This document shows positions 37,567 to 45,885 of a DNA stretch of 64,000 bases, piece by piece. The position numbers and the translations under genes were made by a program. Where the stretch lies: contig NZ_CP125380.1 of the NCBI RefSeq assembly GCF_034009455.1, positions 489,501-553,500 of the forward strand. The letters are read 5' to 3'. The notes beneath the pieces are model-generated. The model saw only the letters and a list, made by a program, of their open reading frames with translations. It was not told the origin of the DNA and did not search any database. The DNA is from Pseudomonas sp. P5_109. GTDB taxonomy: Bacteria > Pseudomonadota > Gammaproteobacteria > Pseudomonadales > Pseudomonadaceae. Every line of letters begins with the position of its first letter. Position 1 is the first letter of the stretch.

Positions 37567-37619
37567 AGGGACCATGCCCACGCGGAAAATGAAGTGACCT
37601 CCAGGCCAGTGAAAGTCCC

Positions 37620-37649
37620 AAAAAAAAGCCCCGCCAAATTGGCGGGGTT
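37620..37649 (-). terminator. Rho-independent terminator of aceEF
   Basis: On the minus strand CCCCGCCAA pairs with TTGGCGGGG, followed by GC and eight T. It lies about 70 bp past the aceF stop. Confidence 0.9.
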
Positions 37650-37688
37650 GAGGTACGAGCGTGGCGCTCGGAAACGTGGAACGCAACA

Positions 37689-37710
37689 GGCCCTCCGGTG
37701 AGGGAGGGCC
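37689..37710 (-). terminator. Second hairpin after aceF
   Basis: GGCCCTCC and GGAGGGCC form an 8-bp stem 8 bp beyond the aceF stop, without a T-run. It may protect the 3' end or act together with the terminator downstream. Confidence 0.55.
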
Positions 37711-37718
37711 GGTCGGTA

Positions 37719-39662
37719 TTACAGGAGCATGGTGCGGATGTCGCCCAACAGGTCGCTCAGACGCTTGGTGAAGCGTGCAGCAGCGGCGCCGTTGATCACG
37801 CGGTGATCGTAGGACAGCGACAGTGGCAGCATCAGTTTCGGCTGGAAGGCTTTGCCGTCCCAGACTGGCTGGATGGTTGCCTTGGAAACACCGAGGATCG
37901 CCACTTCCGGCGCGTTGACGATCGGCGTGAAGCCGGTGCCGCCAATGTGGCCGAGGCTGGAAATGGTGAAGCAGGCGCCTTGCATCTCGTCCGACGAAAG
38001 CTTCTTGGTCCGGGCTTTTTCAGCCAGGGAAGCCGCTTCGGCCGCCAGTTGCAGCAGGCTCTTCTGGTCGACGTTCTTGATGACCGGTACCAGCAAGCCA
38101 TCCGGGGTGTCGACGGCGAAGCCGATGTTCACGTATTTCTTGCGGATGATCGCTTTGCCGCTTGGCGCCAGCGAGCTGTTGAAGTCCGGCAGTTCCTTGA
38201 GCAGGTGCGCGCAGGTCTTGAGCAGCAACGGCAGGACGGTCAGCTTGACGCCGGCCTTCTCTGCAACGGCTTTCTGGGCAACACGGAACGCTTCGAGCTC
38301 GGTGATATCCGCCGAGTCGAATTGCGTCACGTGCGGCACGTTCAGCCAGCTGCGGTGCAGGTTGGCAGCGCCGACCTGCATCAGGCGGGTCATCGGCACT
38401 TCTTCGATTTCACCGAAGCGGCTGAAATCCACGACCGGAATCGGCGGGATGCCCGCGCCACCGGTTGCGCCAGCAGTGGCTGGTGCTTCCTTGGCCTTCT
38501 GCATCATGGCTTTGACGTAAACCTGCACGTCTTCTTTCAGGATGCGACCGTGCGGACCGCTGGCGCCAACGGCGCTCAGCTCGACACCGAATTCGCGGGC
38601 CAGTTGACGCACGGCAGGGCCGGCGTGAACTTTCGCGCCTGGCTTGGCAGGTGCGGCGGCCGGAGCGGCAGCAGGTGCAGCGGCAGCAGGAGCAGGTGCG
38701 CTTGGAGCAACAGCGGCAGCGGCAGCTGGAGCCGGGGCAGCAGCCGGGGCGGCGCCTTTGACTTTCAGCTTGAGGATCAGGTCGCCGGTGCCGACTTCGT
38801 CATCGAGCTTGATGGAAACACTTTCCACCACGCCAGCAGCTGGCGATGGGATTTCCATGCTCGCCTTGTCGGATTCCAGGGTGATCAGCGACTGGTCGGC
38901 GGCAACGGTGTCGCCGGCCTTGACCAGGACTTCGATGATCTTGGCCTTGCCCGACGAACCGATGTCCGGGACGTGGATGTCCTGAACGCTGTCGGCAACC
39001 GGTGCAGCCGGAGCTGCTGCAGGAGCAGGCGCAGCGGCGGCAGCTGGAGCGGCAGCCTGGGCCGGAGCAGCAGCCGGTGCCGCGGCACCCGCCACTTCCA
39101 GATCGAGGATCAGGTCGCCAGTGCCGACTTCGTCGTTGAGCTTGACGCTGATGGCCTTGACCACGCCAGCGGCAGGCGACGGGATTTCCATGCTCGCCTT
39201 GTCGGATTCGAGGGTGATCAGCGACTGATCAGCCTCGACGGTGTCGCCGACCTTGACCTGGATCTCGATGATCTGGGCCTTGCCCGACGAACCGATGTCC
39301 GGCACGTGCACTTGCTGAACGCTGGCGGCAGCCGGCGCAGCAGCAGGAGCCGCGGCGGCAGGGGCTGCAGCCGGCTTGGCTTCAGCCTTCGCGGCTGGTG
39401 CAGCGGCAGCCGCAGGAGCAGCAGCGGCACCTTCGACTTCCAGCTCCAGCAGTTCGTCGCCTTCTTTCAGGCGATCGCCCAGCTTCACTTTCAGGCTCTT
39501 GATGATACCGGCCTTCGGCGCGGGCACTTCCATGCTCGCCTTGTCCGATTCCAGCGTCAGGATGCTCTGGTCGGCTTCGATACGGTCGCCGACCTTCACA
39601 AACAGTTCAATTACTTCACCTTCACCGCTGCCGATGTCAGGTACGCGAATGAGTTCGCTCAC
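37719..39662 (-). CDS. aceF: Pyruvate dehydrogenase E2, dihydrolipoyl acetyltransferase, three lipoyl domains
   Basis: 647 residues. Three lipoyl domains occur at about 1-78, 115-195 and 235-315, each with the lipoylated lysine in ESDKASME. Domains 2 and 3 are near-identical (VHVPDIGSSGKAQIIE versus IHVPDIGSSGKAKIIE). Long Ala/Pro linkers separate them. The peripheral-subunit binding domain is AVRQLAREFGVELSAVGASG, and the catalytic domain ends with DHRVINGAAAARF (active-site histidine). It transfers acetyl groups to CoA. The GTG start has GAGGAGA upstream, 11 bp after the aceE stop. P. aeruginosa E2 is recalled as shorter, with two lipoyl domains. Confidence 0.97.
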   Translation of the reverse strand: MSELIRVPDIGSGEGEVIELFVKVGDRIEADQSILTLESDKASMEVPAPKAGIIKSLKVKLGDRLKEGDELLELEVEGAAAAPAAAAAPAAKAEAKPAAAPAAAAPAAAPAAASVQQVHVPDIGSSGKAQIIEIQVKVGDTVEADQSLITLESDKASMEIPSPAAGVVKAISVKLNDEVGTGDLILDLEVAGAAAPAAAPAQAAAPAAAAAPAPAAAPAAPVADSVQDIHVPDIGSSGKAKIIEVLVKAGDTVAADQSLITLESDKASMEIPSPAAGVVESVSIKLDDEVGTGDLILKLKVKGAAPAAAPAPAAAAAVAPSAPAPAAAAPAAAPAAAPAKPGAKVHAGPAVRQLAREFGVELSAVGASGPHGRILKEDVQVYVKAMMQKAKEAPATAGATGGAGIPPIPVVDFSRFGEIEEVPMTRLMQVGAANLHRSWLNVPHVTQFDSADITELEAFRVAQKAVAEKAGVKLTVLPLLLKTCAHLLKELPDFNSSLAPSGKAIIRKKYVNIGFAVDTPDGLLVPVIKNVDQKSLLQLAAEAASLAEKARTKKLSSDEMQGACFTISSLGHIGGTGFTPIVNAPEVAILGVSKATIQPVWDGKAFQPKLMLPLSLSYDHRVINGAAAARFTKRLSDLLGDIRTMLL

Positions 39663-39673
39663 AGAATCTCTCC

Positions 39674-42319
39674 TCAGCAGTCCAGTGGGTTGCGTTTTTC
39701 CGGGTTGATACCGAACTTGACGATGGCCTCGGCCACCACTTTAGGTTCGATGTCACCACGGTCAGCCAGTGCTTCCAGGGCTGCCAACACCACGAAATGA
39801 CGGTCAACTTCGAAGAAATGACGCAGTTTCTTGCGGCTGTCGCTGCGGCCGAAGCCGTCGGTGCCCAGGACTTTGAATTCCTTGGACGGTACCCACTGAC
39901 GGATCTGCTCGGCGAACAGTTTCATGTAGTCGGTAGAGGCGATGACCGGACCTTTACGGCCGTTCAGGCACTCTTCCACATAGCTCAGCTTAGGCTTCTG
40001 GCCAGGGTGCAGACGGTTGGTGCGCTCAACGGCCAGGCCGTCGCGACGCAGTTCGTTGAAGCTGGTAACGCTCCACACGTCGGCGCCGACGTTGAACTCT
40101 TCGCGCAGGATCTTCGCTGCTTCACGGACTTCACGCAGGATGGTGCCGGAGCCCATCAGCTGAACGTGGTGCGCCGCTTCGCGGTTGTCTTCTTCGAGCA
40201 GGTACATGCCTTTCTTGATGCCTTCTTCGGCACCGGCCGGCATGGCTGGCTGCTGGTACGACTCGTTCATCACGGTGATGTAGTAGAAGACGTCCTGTTG
40301 CTCTTCGGTCATCTTCTTCATGCCGTCCTGAATGATCACCGCCAGCTCATAGCCGTAGGTTGGATCGTAGGTGCGGCAGTTCGGGATGGTCGCGGCCAGC
40401 AGGTGGCTGTGACCGTCTTCGTGCTGCAGGCCTTCACCGTTCAGGGTGGTACGGCCGGCGGTGCCGCCGATCAGGAAGCCACGGGTACGGCTGTCGCCAG
40501 CGGCCCAGGCCAGGTCGCCGATACGCTGGAAGCCGAACATCGAGTAGAAGATGTAGAACGGCAGCATCGGCTGGTTGTGGCTGGAGTACGAAGTACCGGC
40601 AGCGATGAAGGAGCTCATGGCGCCCGCTTCGTTGATGCCTTCTTCGAGGATCTGGCCCTTCTGGTCTTCCTTGTAGAACATCACCTGGTCTTTATCGACT
40701 GGCTCGTAGAGCTGGCCGACGGACGAGTAGATGCCCAGCTGACGGAACATGCCTTCCATACCGAAGGTACGGGCTTCGTCCGGGATGATCGGGACGATGC
40801 GCGGGCCGATTTCCTTGTCCTTGACCAATTGCGCGAGGATCCGCACGAAGGCCATGGTGGTGGAGATTTCACGGTCGCCCGAGCCGTCCAGGATTGCCTT
40901 GAGGGTATCCAGTGGCGGAGTCGGAACGCTGAAGCTTTGCGCGCGGCGCTGTGGCACGAAACCGCCCAGTGCGGTACGGCGCTCGCTCAGGTAGCGGGCT
41001 TCGGCGCTGCCTTCTTCCGGTTTGAAGAACGGCAGGTTTTCGAGTTCGTCGTCTTTGACCGGGATGTCGAAACGATCGCGGAACAACTTCAGGCTTTCGA
41101 CATCGACCTTCTTGGTGTTGTGCGCGGTGTTTTTCGCTTCGCCGGCACCGGTGCCATAACCCTTGATGGTCTTGGCCAGGATAACGGTCGGTTGTTCTTT
41201 GTGGTTGACCGCTTCGTGGTACGCCGCGTAGACCTTGTACGGGTCGTGGCCGCCACGGTTGAGCTTCCAGATCTCGTCGTCGGACAGGTCTTCGACCATC
41301 GCCTTGAGTTCTGGCGTGTTGAAGAAGTGTTCACGTACGAACGCGCCGTCTTTGGCTTTGTAGTTCTGGTACTCGCCGTCGATGACTTCGTCCATGCGAC
41401 GTTGCAGGATGCCGTCGACGTCCTTGGCCAGCAGTGGGTCCCAGAAACGGCCCCAGATGACTTTGGTCACGTTCCACTGGGCACCGCGGAACACGCCTTC
41501 GAGTTCCTGGATGATCTTGCCGTTGCCGCGAACCGGGCCGTCGAGGCGCTGCAGGTTGCAGTTGATGACGAAGATCAGGTTGTCCAGCTTCTCGCGGCCG
41601 GCCAGGGAGATCGCGCCCAGGGATTCCGGCTCGTCGCACTCGCCGTCGCCCAGGAAGCACCAGACTTTCTGTTTGCCCGGCTGGATGAAGCCACGGTGCT
41701 CCAGGTACTTCATGAAGCGTGCCTGGTAGATCGCCTGGATCGGGCCCAGACCCATGGATACGGTCGGGAACTGCCAGAAGTCAGGCATCAGCCAAGGGTG
41801 CGGGTAGGACGACAGGCCCTGACCGTCGACTTCCTGGCGGAAGTTGTTCATCTGGTCTTCGGTGATGCGGCCTTCCATGAATGCACGGGCGTAAACGCCT
41901 GGCGAGGTGTGGCCCTGGAAGTAGATCAGGTCGCCGCCGTGTTCGTCGGTCGGGGCCTGGAAGAAGTAGTTGAAGCCGATGTCATACAGAGTCGCACTGG
42001 AAGCGAAGCTGGAGATGTGACCGCCGAGGTCAGAATCTTTCAGGTTCGTACGCATTACCATGGCCATCGCGTTCCAGCGTACCAACGAGCGAATGCGGCG
42101 TTCCATGAACAGGTCGCCAGGCATGCGTGCTTCGTGGGTAACGGGGATCGTGTTGCGGTAAGGCGTGGTGATGGCGTAAGGCAACTGCGAACCGCTGCGG
42201 GTCGCGAGTTCACCCATACGGGTCATCAGATAGTGAGCACGGTCTTCGCCTTCTTTGTCGAGAACCGATTCCAGGGCGTCCAGCCATTCCTGGGTTTCGA
42301 CGGGATCGAGGTCTTGCAT
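39674..42319 (-). CDS. aceE: Pyruvate dehydrogenase E1 component, homodimeric
   Basis: 881 residues, the standard length of the homodimeric gammaproteobacterial E1. The N-terminus matches the family (LDPVETQEWLDALESVLDKEG). The TPP motif GDGECDEPES is near residue 230, followed by the NLIFVINCNLQRLDGPVRGN block. It decarboxylates pyruvate and acetylates the lipoyl groups of AceF. First gene of the aceEF operon; the ATG at 42319 is preceded by GGAG. Two inverted-repeat sites lie in its upstream region. Confidence 0.97.
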   Translation of the reverse strand: MQDLDPVETQEWLDALESVLDKEGEDRAHYLMTRMGELATRSGSQLPYAITTPYRNTIPVTHEARMPGDLFMERRIRSLVRWNAMAMVMRTNLKDSDLGGHISSFASSATLYDIGFNYFFQAPTDEHGGDLIYFQGHTSPGVYARAFMEGRITEDQMNNFRQEVDGQGLSSYPHPWLMPDFWQFPTVSMGLGPIQAIYQARFMKYLEHRGFIQPGKQKVWCFLGDGECDEPESLGAISLAGREKLDNLIFVINCNLQRLDGPVRGNGKIIQELEGVFRGAQWNVTKVIWGRFWDPLLAKDVDGILQRRMDEVIDGEYQNYKAKDGAFVREHFFNTPELKAMVEDLSDDEIWKLNRGGHDPYKVYAAYHEAVNHKEQPTVILAKTIKGYGTGAGEAKNTAHNTKKVDVESLKLFRDRFDIPVKDDELENLPFFKPEEGSAEARYLSERRTALGGFVPQRRAQSFSVPTPPLDTLKAILDGSGDREISTTMAFVRILAQLVKDKEIGPRIVPIIPDEARTFGMEGMFRQLGIYSSVGQLYEPVDKDQVMFYKEDQKGQILEEGINEAGAMSSFIAAGTSYSSHNQPMLPFYIFYSMFGFQRIGDLAWAAGDSRTRGFLIGGTAGRTTLNGEGLQHEDGHSHLLAATIPNCRTYDPTYGYELAVIIQDGMKKMTEEQQDVFYYITVMNESYQQPAMPAGAEEGIKKGMYLLEEDNREAAHHVQLMGSGTILREVREAAKILREEFNVGADVWSVTSFNELRRDGLAVERTNRLHPGQKPKLSYVEECLNGRKGPVIASTDYMKLFAEQIRQWVPSKEFKVLGTDGFGRSDSRKKLRHFFEVDRHFVVLAALEALADRGDIEPKVVAEAIVKFGINPEKRNPLDC

Positions 42320-42430
42320 GGCTTGCTCCAGGGCGGAAAGGCTACCAGAATCGGTTGCCTGAGTTAGCGACTGGCCTTGTGGGCAGACGTTATGAATTCT
42401 TGGATTGCCGACAGGTTGTTCCGGCGGCGT

Positions 42431-42443
42431 GTAGTTTTACTAC
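42431..42443. promoter_or_regulatory. Palindrome GTAGTTTTACTAC, operator candidate 1
   Basis: A 5+3+5 inverted repeat about 110 bp upstream of the aceE start. The exact reverse complement recurs 52 bp away, centre to centre (about five helical turns), as expected for a cooperatively bound regulator. The regulator is unknown. Confidence 0.6.
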
Positions 42444-42482
42444 AAATCTTCCGGCATTTCAGCCCGTCTAATGTATATACGA

Positions 42483-42495
42483 GTAGTAAAACTAC
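42483..42495. promoter_or_regulatory. Palindrome GTAGTAAAACTAC, operator candidate 2
   Basis: Inverse copy of the site at 42431. The repeat of all 13 bases in a 383-bp gap is unlikely by chance. Confidence 0.6.
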
Positions 42496-42643
42496 AGATG
42501 AGCGGCTTGTGGCCCACGGCTGCGTTGTGAGAATAATCGTTAAGGTTGGTCTTTTTCCAACTACAAAAGGTAAAAGCTTGATGCTGGCTGCCAAAATAGA
42601 AGAAATTTCAGCTATTTCTAACTTTTGTTCGACACTCCCTCAG

Positions 42644-42668
42644 GTAGTGGGTTTTCGAAAACCACTAC
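42644..42668 (+). promoter_or_regulatory. Near-perfect 25-bp palindrome before glnE
   Basis: GTAGTGG-GTTTTCGAAAAC-CACTAC: 12-bp arms with one bulged G, ending 34 bp before the glnE ATG. It shares GTAGT/ACTAC ends with the two sites upstream. It may be a long operator or a leader hairpin; no T-run follows. Confidence 0.5.
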
Positions 42669-42702
42669 ATGCAGCCCGATGCACGCCGATCAAGGATAGA
42701 CC

Positions 42703-45642
42703 ATGAGCCTCCCGCCGATTGCTGAACTGCCCGCCATTCTCCTGCCGTTGGTCACCCGCGCCGAGCAGTCGTTCCGGGCTGCCGTCGCCGCTTTGGACGA
42801 TGACCGCGGGCTGTCTGCCTGGACACCGGAACGCTGGGCGCAATTTGCCCGCGTCACCGCCGCCAGCGATTTTGTGATTGAACAGTGTGTTCGTGACCCT
42901 TTGATGTTGCTGGAGCTGGTGCTGTCCGGCGAACTGGACCGCCGCTTCGCCCCTGGTGAGTTGTGCGCTCAGATCGCGACCGCCGTGAGCGTGGCCGAGA
43001 CCGAAGATCAACTTGGCCGCGCCTTGCGTCGCCAACGGGCACGCCACCAGGTGCGGATCATCTGGCGCGACCTGACCCGTCAGGCCGACCTCGTCCAGAC
43101 CTGTCGCGACCTCTCGGACATGGCCGATGCCAGCATCGATCAGGCCTATCAATGGTTGTACGTGCGGCATTGCCAGCAGTTCGGCGTGCCGACCGGCCGG
43201 CGCAGCGGCGAACCGCAGCAGATGGTCGTTCTCGGCATGGGCAAGCTCGGCGCCGTGGAGCTGAACCTGTCCTCGGACATCGACCTGATTTTCGCCTACC
43301 CCGAAGGCGGCGAAACCGTTGGGGTGAAGCGCGCGCTGGATAACCAGGAGTTCTTCATTCGTCTGGGCCAGCGTCTGATCAAGGCCCTGGACCCGATGAC
43401 CGTCGACGGCTTTGTGTTCCGCGTCGACATGCGCCTGCGTCCGTACGGTTCGTCGGGCGCGTTGGTGCTGAGCTTCAATGCGCTGGAGCAGTATTACCAG
43501 GATCAGGGTCGCGACTGGGAGCGCTACGCGATGATCAAGTCGCGAGTGGTGGCCGGCGATCAAGTGGCCGGCGCGCAACTGCAGGACATGCTGCGGCCGT
43601 TCGTTTACCGGCGTTACCTGGACTTCTCGGCCATCGAAGCGCTGCGCACCATGAAGCAGCTGATCCAGCAGGAAGTGCGGCGCAAGGGCATGGCTGACAA
43701 TATCAAGCTGGGTTCCGGCGGTATTCGCGAGGTCGAGTTCATTGCCCAAGCGTTCCAGTTGATTCACGGCGGCCGCGATTTGAGCTTGCAGCAGCGCCCA
43801 CTATTAAAGGTGTTGAGCACACTGGAAGGCCAGGGTTACCTGCCGCCCGCCGTGATCAGCGAATTGCGTGAAGGCTACGAATTCCTGCGTTACACCGAAC
43901 ACGCGATCCAGGCGATTGCCGATCGCCAGACGCAAATGTTGCCCGATGGCGAACAGGATCAGGCGCGCATTGCCTTTATGCTGGGTTTCGCCAACTGGAC
44001 CGCTTTCCACGAACAACTGATGTATTGGCGTGGCCGTGTGGCCTGGCACTTCGGGCAGGTGATCGCCGATCCCGACGAAGAGCAGGGCGCCGAAAGCGAA
44101 GTGGTGGTCGGTGGTGAGTGGTTGCCGTTGTGGGAAGAGGCCCAGGACGATGAGGCCGCCTGCCGCCAACTGGAGGAGGGTGGTTTCAAGGATGCCCCCA
44201 AGGCCTTGAATGCCTTGGCCGGCTTGCGCGGCAGCCCGCAATTGCGGGCGATGCAGCGACTGGGGCGCGAACGTCTCGATGCGTTCATCCCGCGTTTGCT
44301 CGCGCAGGCCGTGGAGCATGCCAATCCGGATCTGGTGCTGGAGCGCGTGCTGCCCCTGGTTGAAGCCGTGGCCCGTCGTTCCGCATACCTTGTGCTGTTG
44401 ACCGAGAACCCCGGTGCGCTGCGGCGTTTGCTGACGCTGTGCGCGGCGAGCCCGTGGATTGCCGAGCAAATCACCCGTTTTCCGCTGTTGCTCGACGAAT
44501 TGCTCAACGAAGGCCGGCTGTTCAAGCCGCCACTGGCGCCTGAACTGGCCGCCGAACTGCGCGAGCGCCTGACGCGGATTCCCGAGGACGACCTCGAGCA
44601 GCAAATGGAAGCCCTGCGCCACTTCAAGCTGGCGCACCGCTTGCGGGTAGCCGCATCGGAAATCGCCGGCAGCCTGCCACTGATGAAAGTCAGCGATTAC
44701 CTGACCTGGCTCGCTGAAGCGATCCTGGAGCAAGTGCTGGCACTGGCCTGGCGCCAGACCGTGGCCAAGTACGGCACGCCGCTGCGCACCGATGGCACTT
44801 TGTGCGATCCCGGCTTCATCATTGTCGGTTATGGGAAAGTCGGCGGTCTGGAACTCGGGCATGGTTCGGACCTGGACCTGGTGTTCATTCACGACGGCGA
44901 TCCGCAGGCTGAGACCGACGGACCCAAACCCATCGATGGCGCGCAATTCTTCACCCGTCTGGGGCAACGGATCATTCACTTGCTGACGGCGCAGACCAAC
45001 TCCGGGCAGTTGTATGAAGTGGACATGCGCCTGCGGCCGTCCGGTGCGTCGGGGTTGCTGGTGAGTTCCTTGGGGGCGTTTGCCCGATATCAGGAGAACG
45101 AAGCCTGGACCTGGGAACACCAGGCGCTGGTGCGAGCGCGGGTGCTGGTGGGCAGTCAGGATGTCGGCCAGGCCTTCGAGAAAGTCCGCGCCGCGATACT
45201 GGGCAAGACGCGTGATCTGCCGACCCTGCGCCAGGAGGTCAGCGAGATGCGCGCCAAGATGCGCGATAACCTCGGCAGCAAGAGTACGGCGGCCGGCACC
45301 GGGGCAAATGCCTTCGAAGCCACGGCGCCGTTCGATATCAAGCAGGACGCCGGAGGTATCGTCGATATTGAATTTATGGTGCAATACGCGGCCCTGGCGT
45401 GGTCGGAAACACACCCGCCATTGCTGCGCTGGACGGACAACATCCGCATTCTGGAAGAGCTGGAGCATGAAGGGCTGATGCCCGTCGAAGATGCCGGCCT
45501 GTTGCGTGAAGCGTATAAAGCGTACCGTTCCGCCGCCCACCGACAGGCTCTGCAGAAGAACCCGGGGGTGATACCGGCTGACCAGTTCGCGGACGAACGG
45601 CGGCAGGTCATGCGGATCTGGCGTGAGCTGGGGCTAGGCTGA
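42703..45642 (+). CDS. glnE: Bifunctional glutamine synthetase adenylyltransferase/deadenylylase
   Basis: 979 residues, full length. Two nucleotidyltransferase domains are visible: the N-terminal deadenylylase with LGMGKLGAVELNLSSDIDLI (about 177-196) and the C-terminal adenylylase with VGYGKVGGLELGHGSDLDLV (about 707-726). Both have the G..GxxE..SDxDL metal site. It toggles glutamine synthetase activity in response to PII and glutamine. The ATG at 42703 has AAGGA upstream. It is followed by a REP pair and then the LPS core operon, so it is probably transcribed on its own. Confidence 0.97.
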   Translation: MSLPPIAELPAILLPLVTRAEQSFRAAVAALDDDRGLSAWTPERWAQFARVTAASDFVIEQCVRDPLMLLELVLSGELDRRFAPGELCAQIATAVSVAETEDQLGRALRRQRARHQVRIIWRDLTRQADLVQTCRDLSDMADASIDQAYQWLYVRHCQQFGVPTGRRSGEPQQMVVLGMGKLGAVELNLSSDIDLIFAYPEGGETVGVKRALDNQEFFIRLGQRLIKALDPMTVDGFVFRVDMRLRPYGSSGALVLSFNALEQYYQDQGRDWERYAMIKSRVVAGDQVAGAQLQDMLRPFVYRRYLDFSAIEALRTMKQLIQQEVRRKGMADNIKLGSGGIREVEFIAQAFQLIHGGRDLSLQQRPLLKVLSTLEGQGYLPPAVISELREGYEFLRYTEHAIQAIADRQTQMLPDGEQDQARIAFMLGFANWTAFHEQLMYWRGRVAWHFGQVIADPDEEQGAESEVVVGGEWLPLWEEAQDDEAACRQLEEGGFKDAPKALNALAGLRGSPQLRAMQRLGRERLDAFIPRLLAQAVEHANPDLVLERVLPLVEAVARRSAYLVLLTENPGALRRLLTLCAASPWIAEQITRFPLLLDELLNEGRLFKPPLAPELAAELRERLTRIPEDDLEQQMEALRHFKLAHRLRVAASEIAGSLPLMKVSDYLTWLAEAILEQVLALAWRQTVAKYGTPLRTDGTLCDPGFIIVGYGKVGGLELGHGSDLDLVFIHDGDPQAETDGPKPIDGAQFFTRLGQRIIHLLTAQTNSGQLYEVDMRLRPSGASGLLVSSLGAFARYQENEAWTWEHQALVRARVLVGSQDVGQAFEKVRAAILGKTRDLPTLRQEVSEMRAKMRDNLGSKSTAAGTGANAFEATAPFDIKQDAGGIVDIEFMVQYAALAWSETHPPLLRWTDNIRILEELEHEGLMPVEDAGLLREAYKAYRSAAHRQALQKNPGVIPADQFADERRQVMRIWRELGLG

Positions 45643-45670
45643 AACGGGATATTCGATACGCCAATATTCC

Positions 45671-45810
45671 CTGTAGGAGCGAGCCTGTGGCGAGGGGGCT
45701 TGCCCCCGTTTGAGTGCGTAGCACTCACAAGATCTTTGGTACATCAGAGTTTTTGGGGCTGCTTTGCAGCCCAACGGGGGCAAGCCCCCTCGCCACAAGC
45801 TCGCTCCCAC
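45671..45810. repeat. Composite REP pair between glnE and waaF
   Basis: Outer arms GTAGGAGCGAGC / GCTCGCTCCCAC enclose inner arms GGCGAGGGGGCTTGCCCCC and inverse. The 70-bp spacer contains a further inverted repeat, GAGTGC...GCACTC. The mixture of two REP types in one element is unusual within this window. Confidence 0.9.
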
Positions 45811-45885
45811 GGTAGATCTACGGTGTTTTGTAGAATTCTCGAGGCGGGGAGGCGTAGGCCTCCCCGGTTCGTTTATGGAAACCAC

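Larger units (their letters stand above)
42320..42702. promoter_or_regulatory. aceE-glnE divergent intergenic region
   Basis: 383 bp without a gene. It contains two palindromes of the same sequence in opposite orientation, GTAGTTTTACTAC (42431-42443) and GTAGTAAAACTAC (42483-42495), and a longer near-perfect palindrome at 42644-42668, 35 bp before glnE. The promoters of aceEF (left) and glnE (right) must both lie here. A TATA-rich stretch (AATGTATATACG, 42471-42482) between the two short palindromes could be a -10 region. Confidence 0.6.

Noticed and set aside
37053..37592. Several 60-84-codon frames in the region 36900-37640 on both strands
   Set aside because: They are translations of the tandem REP array, repeated with the same period; no gene.
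39797..42367. 856-codon open frame antisense to aceE, and a 700-codon one antisense to aceF
   Set aside because: Shadow frames of highly biased GC-rich genes; the aceF one is rich in GSRSRCSGSR-type low complexity and has no recognisable domain.
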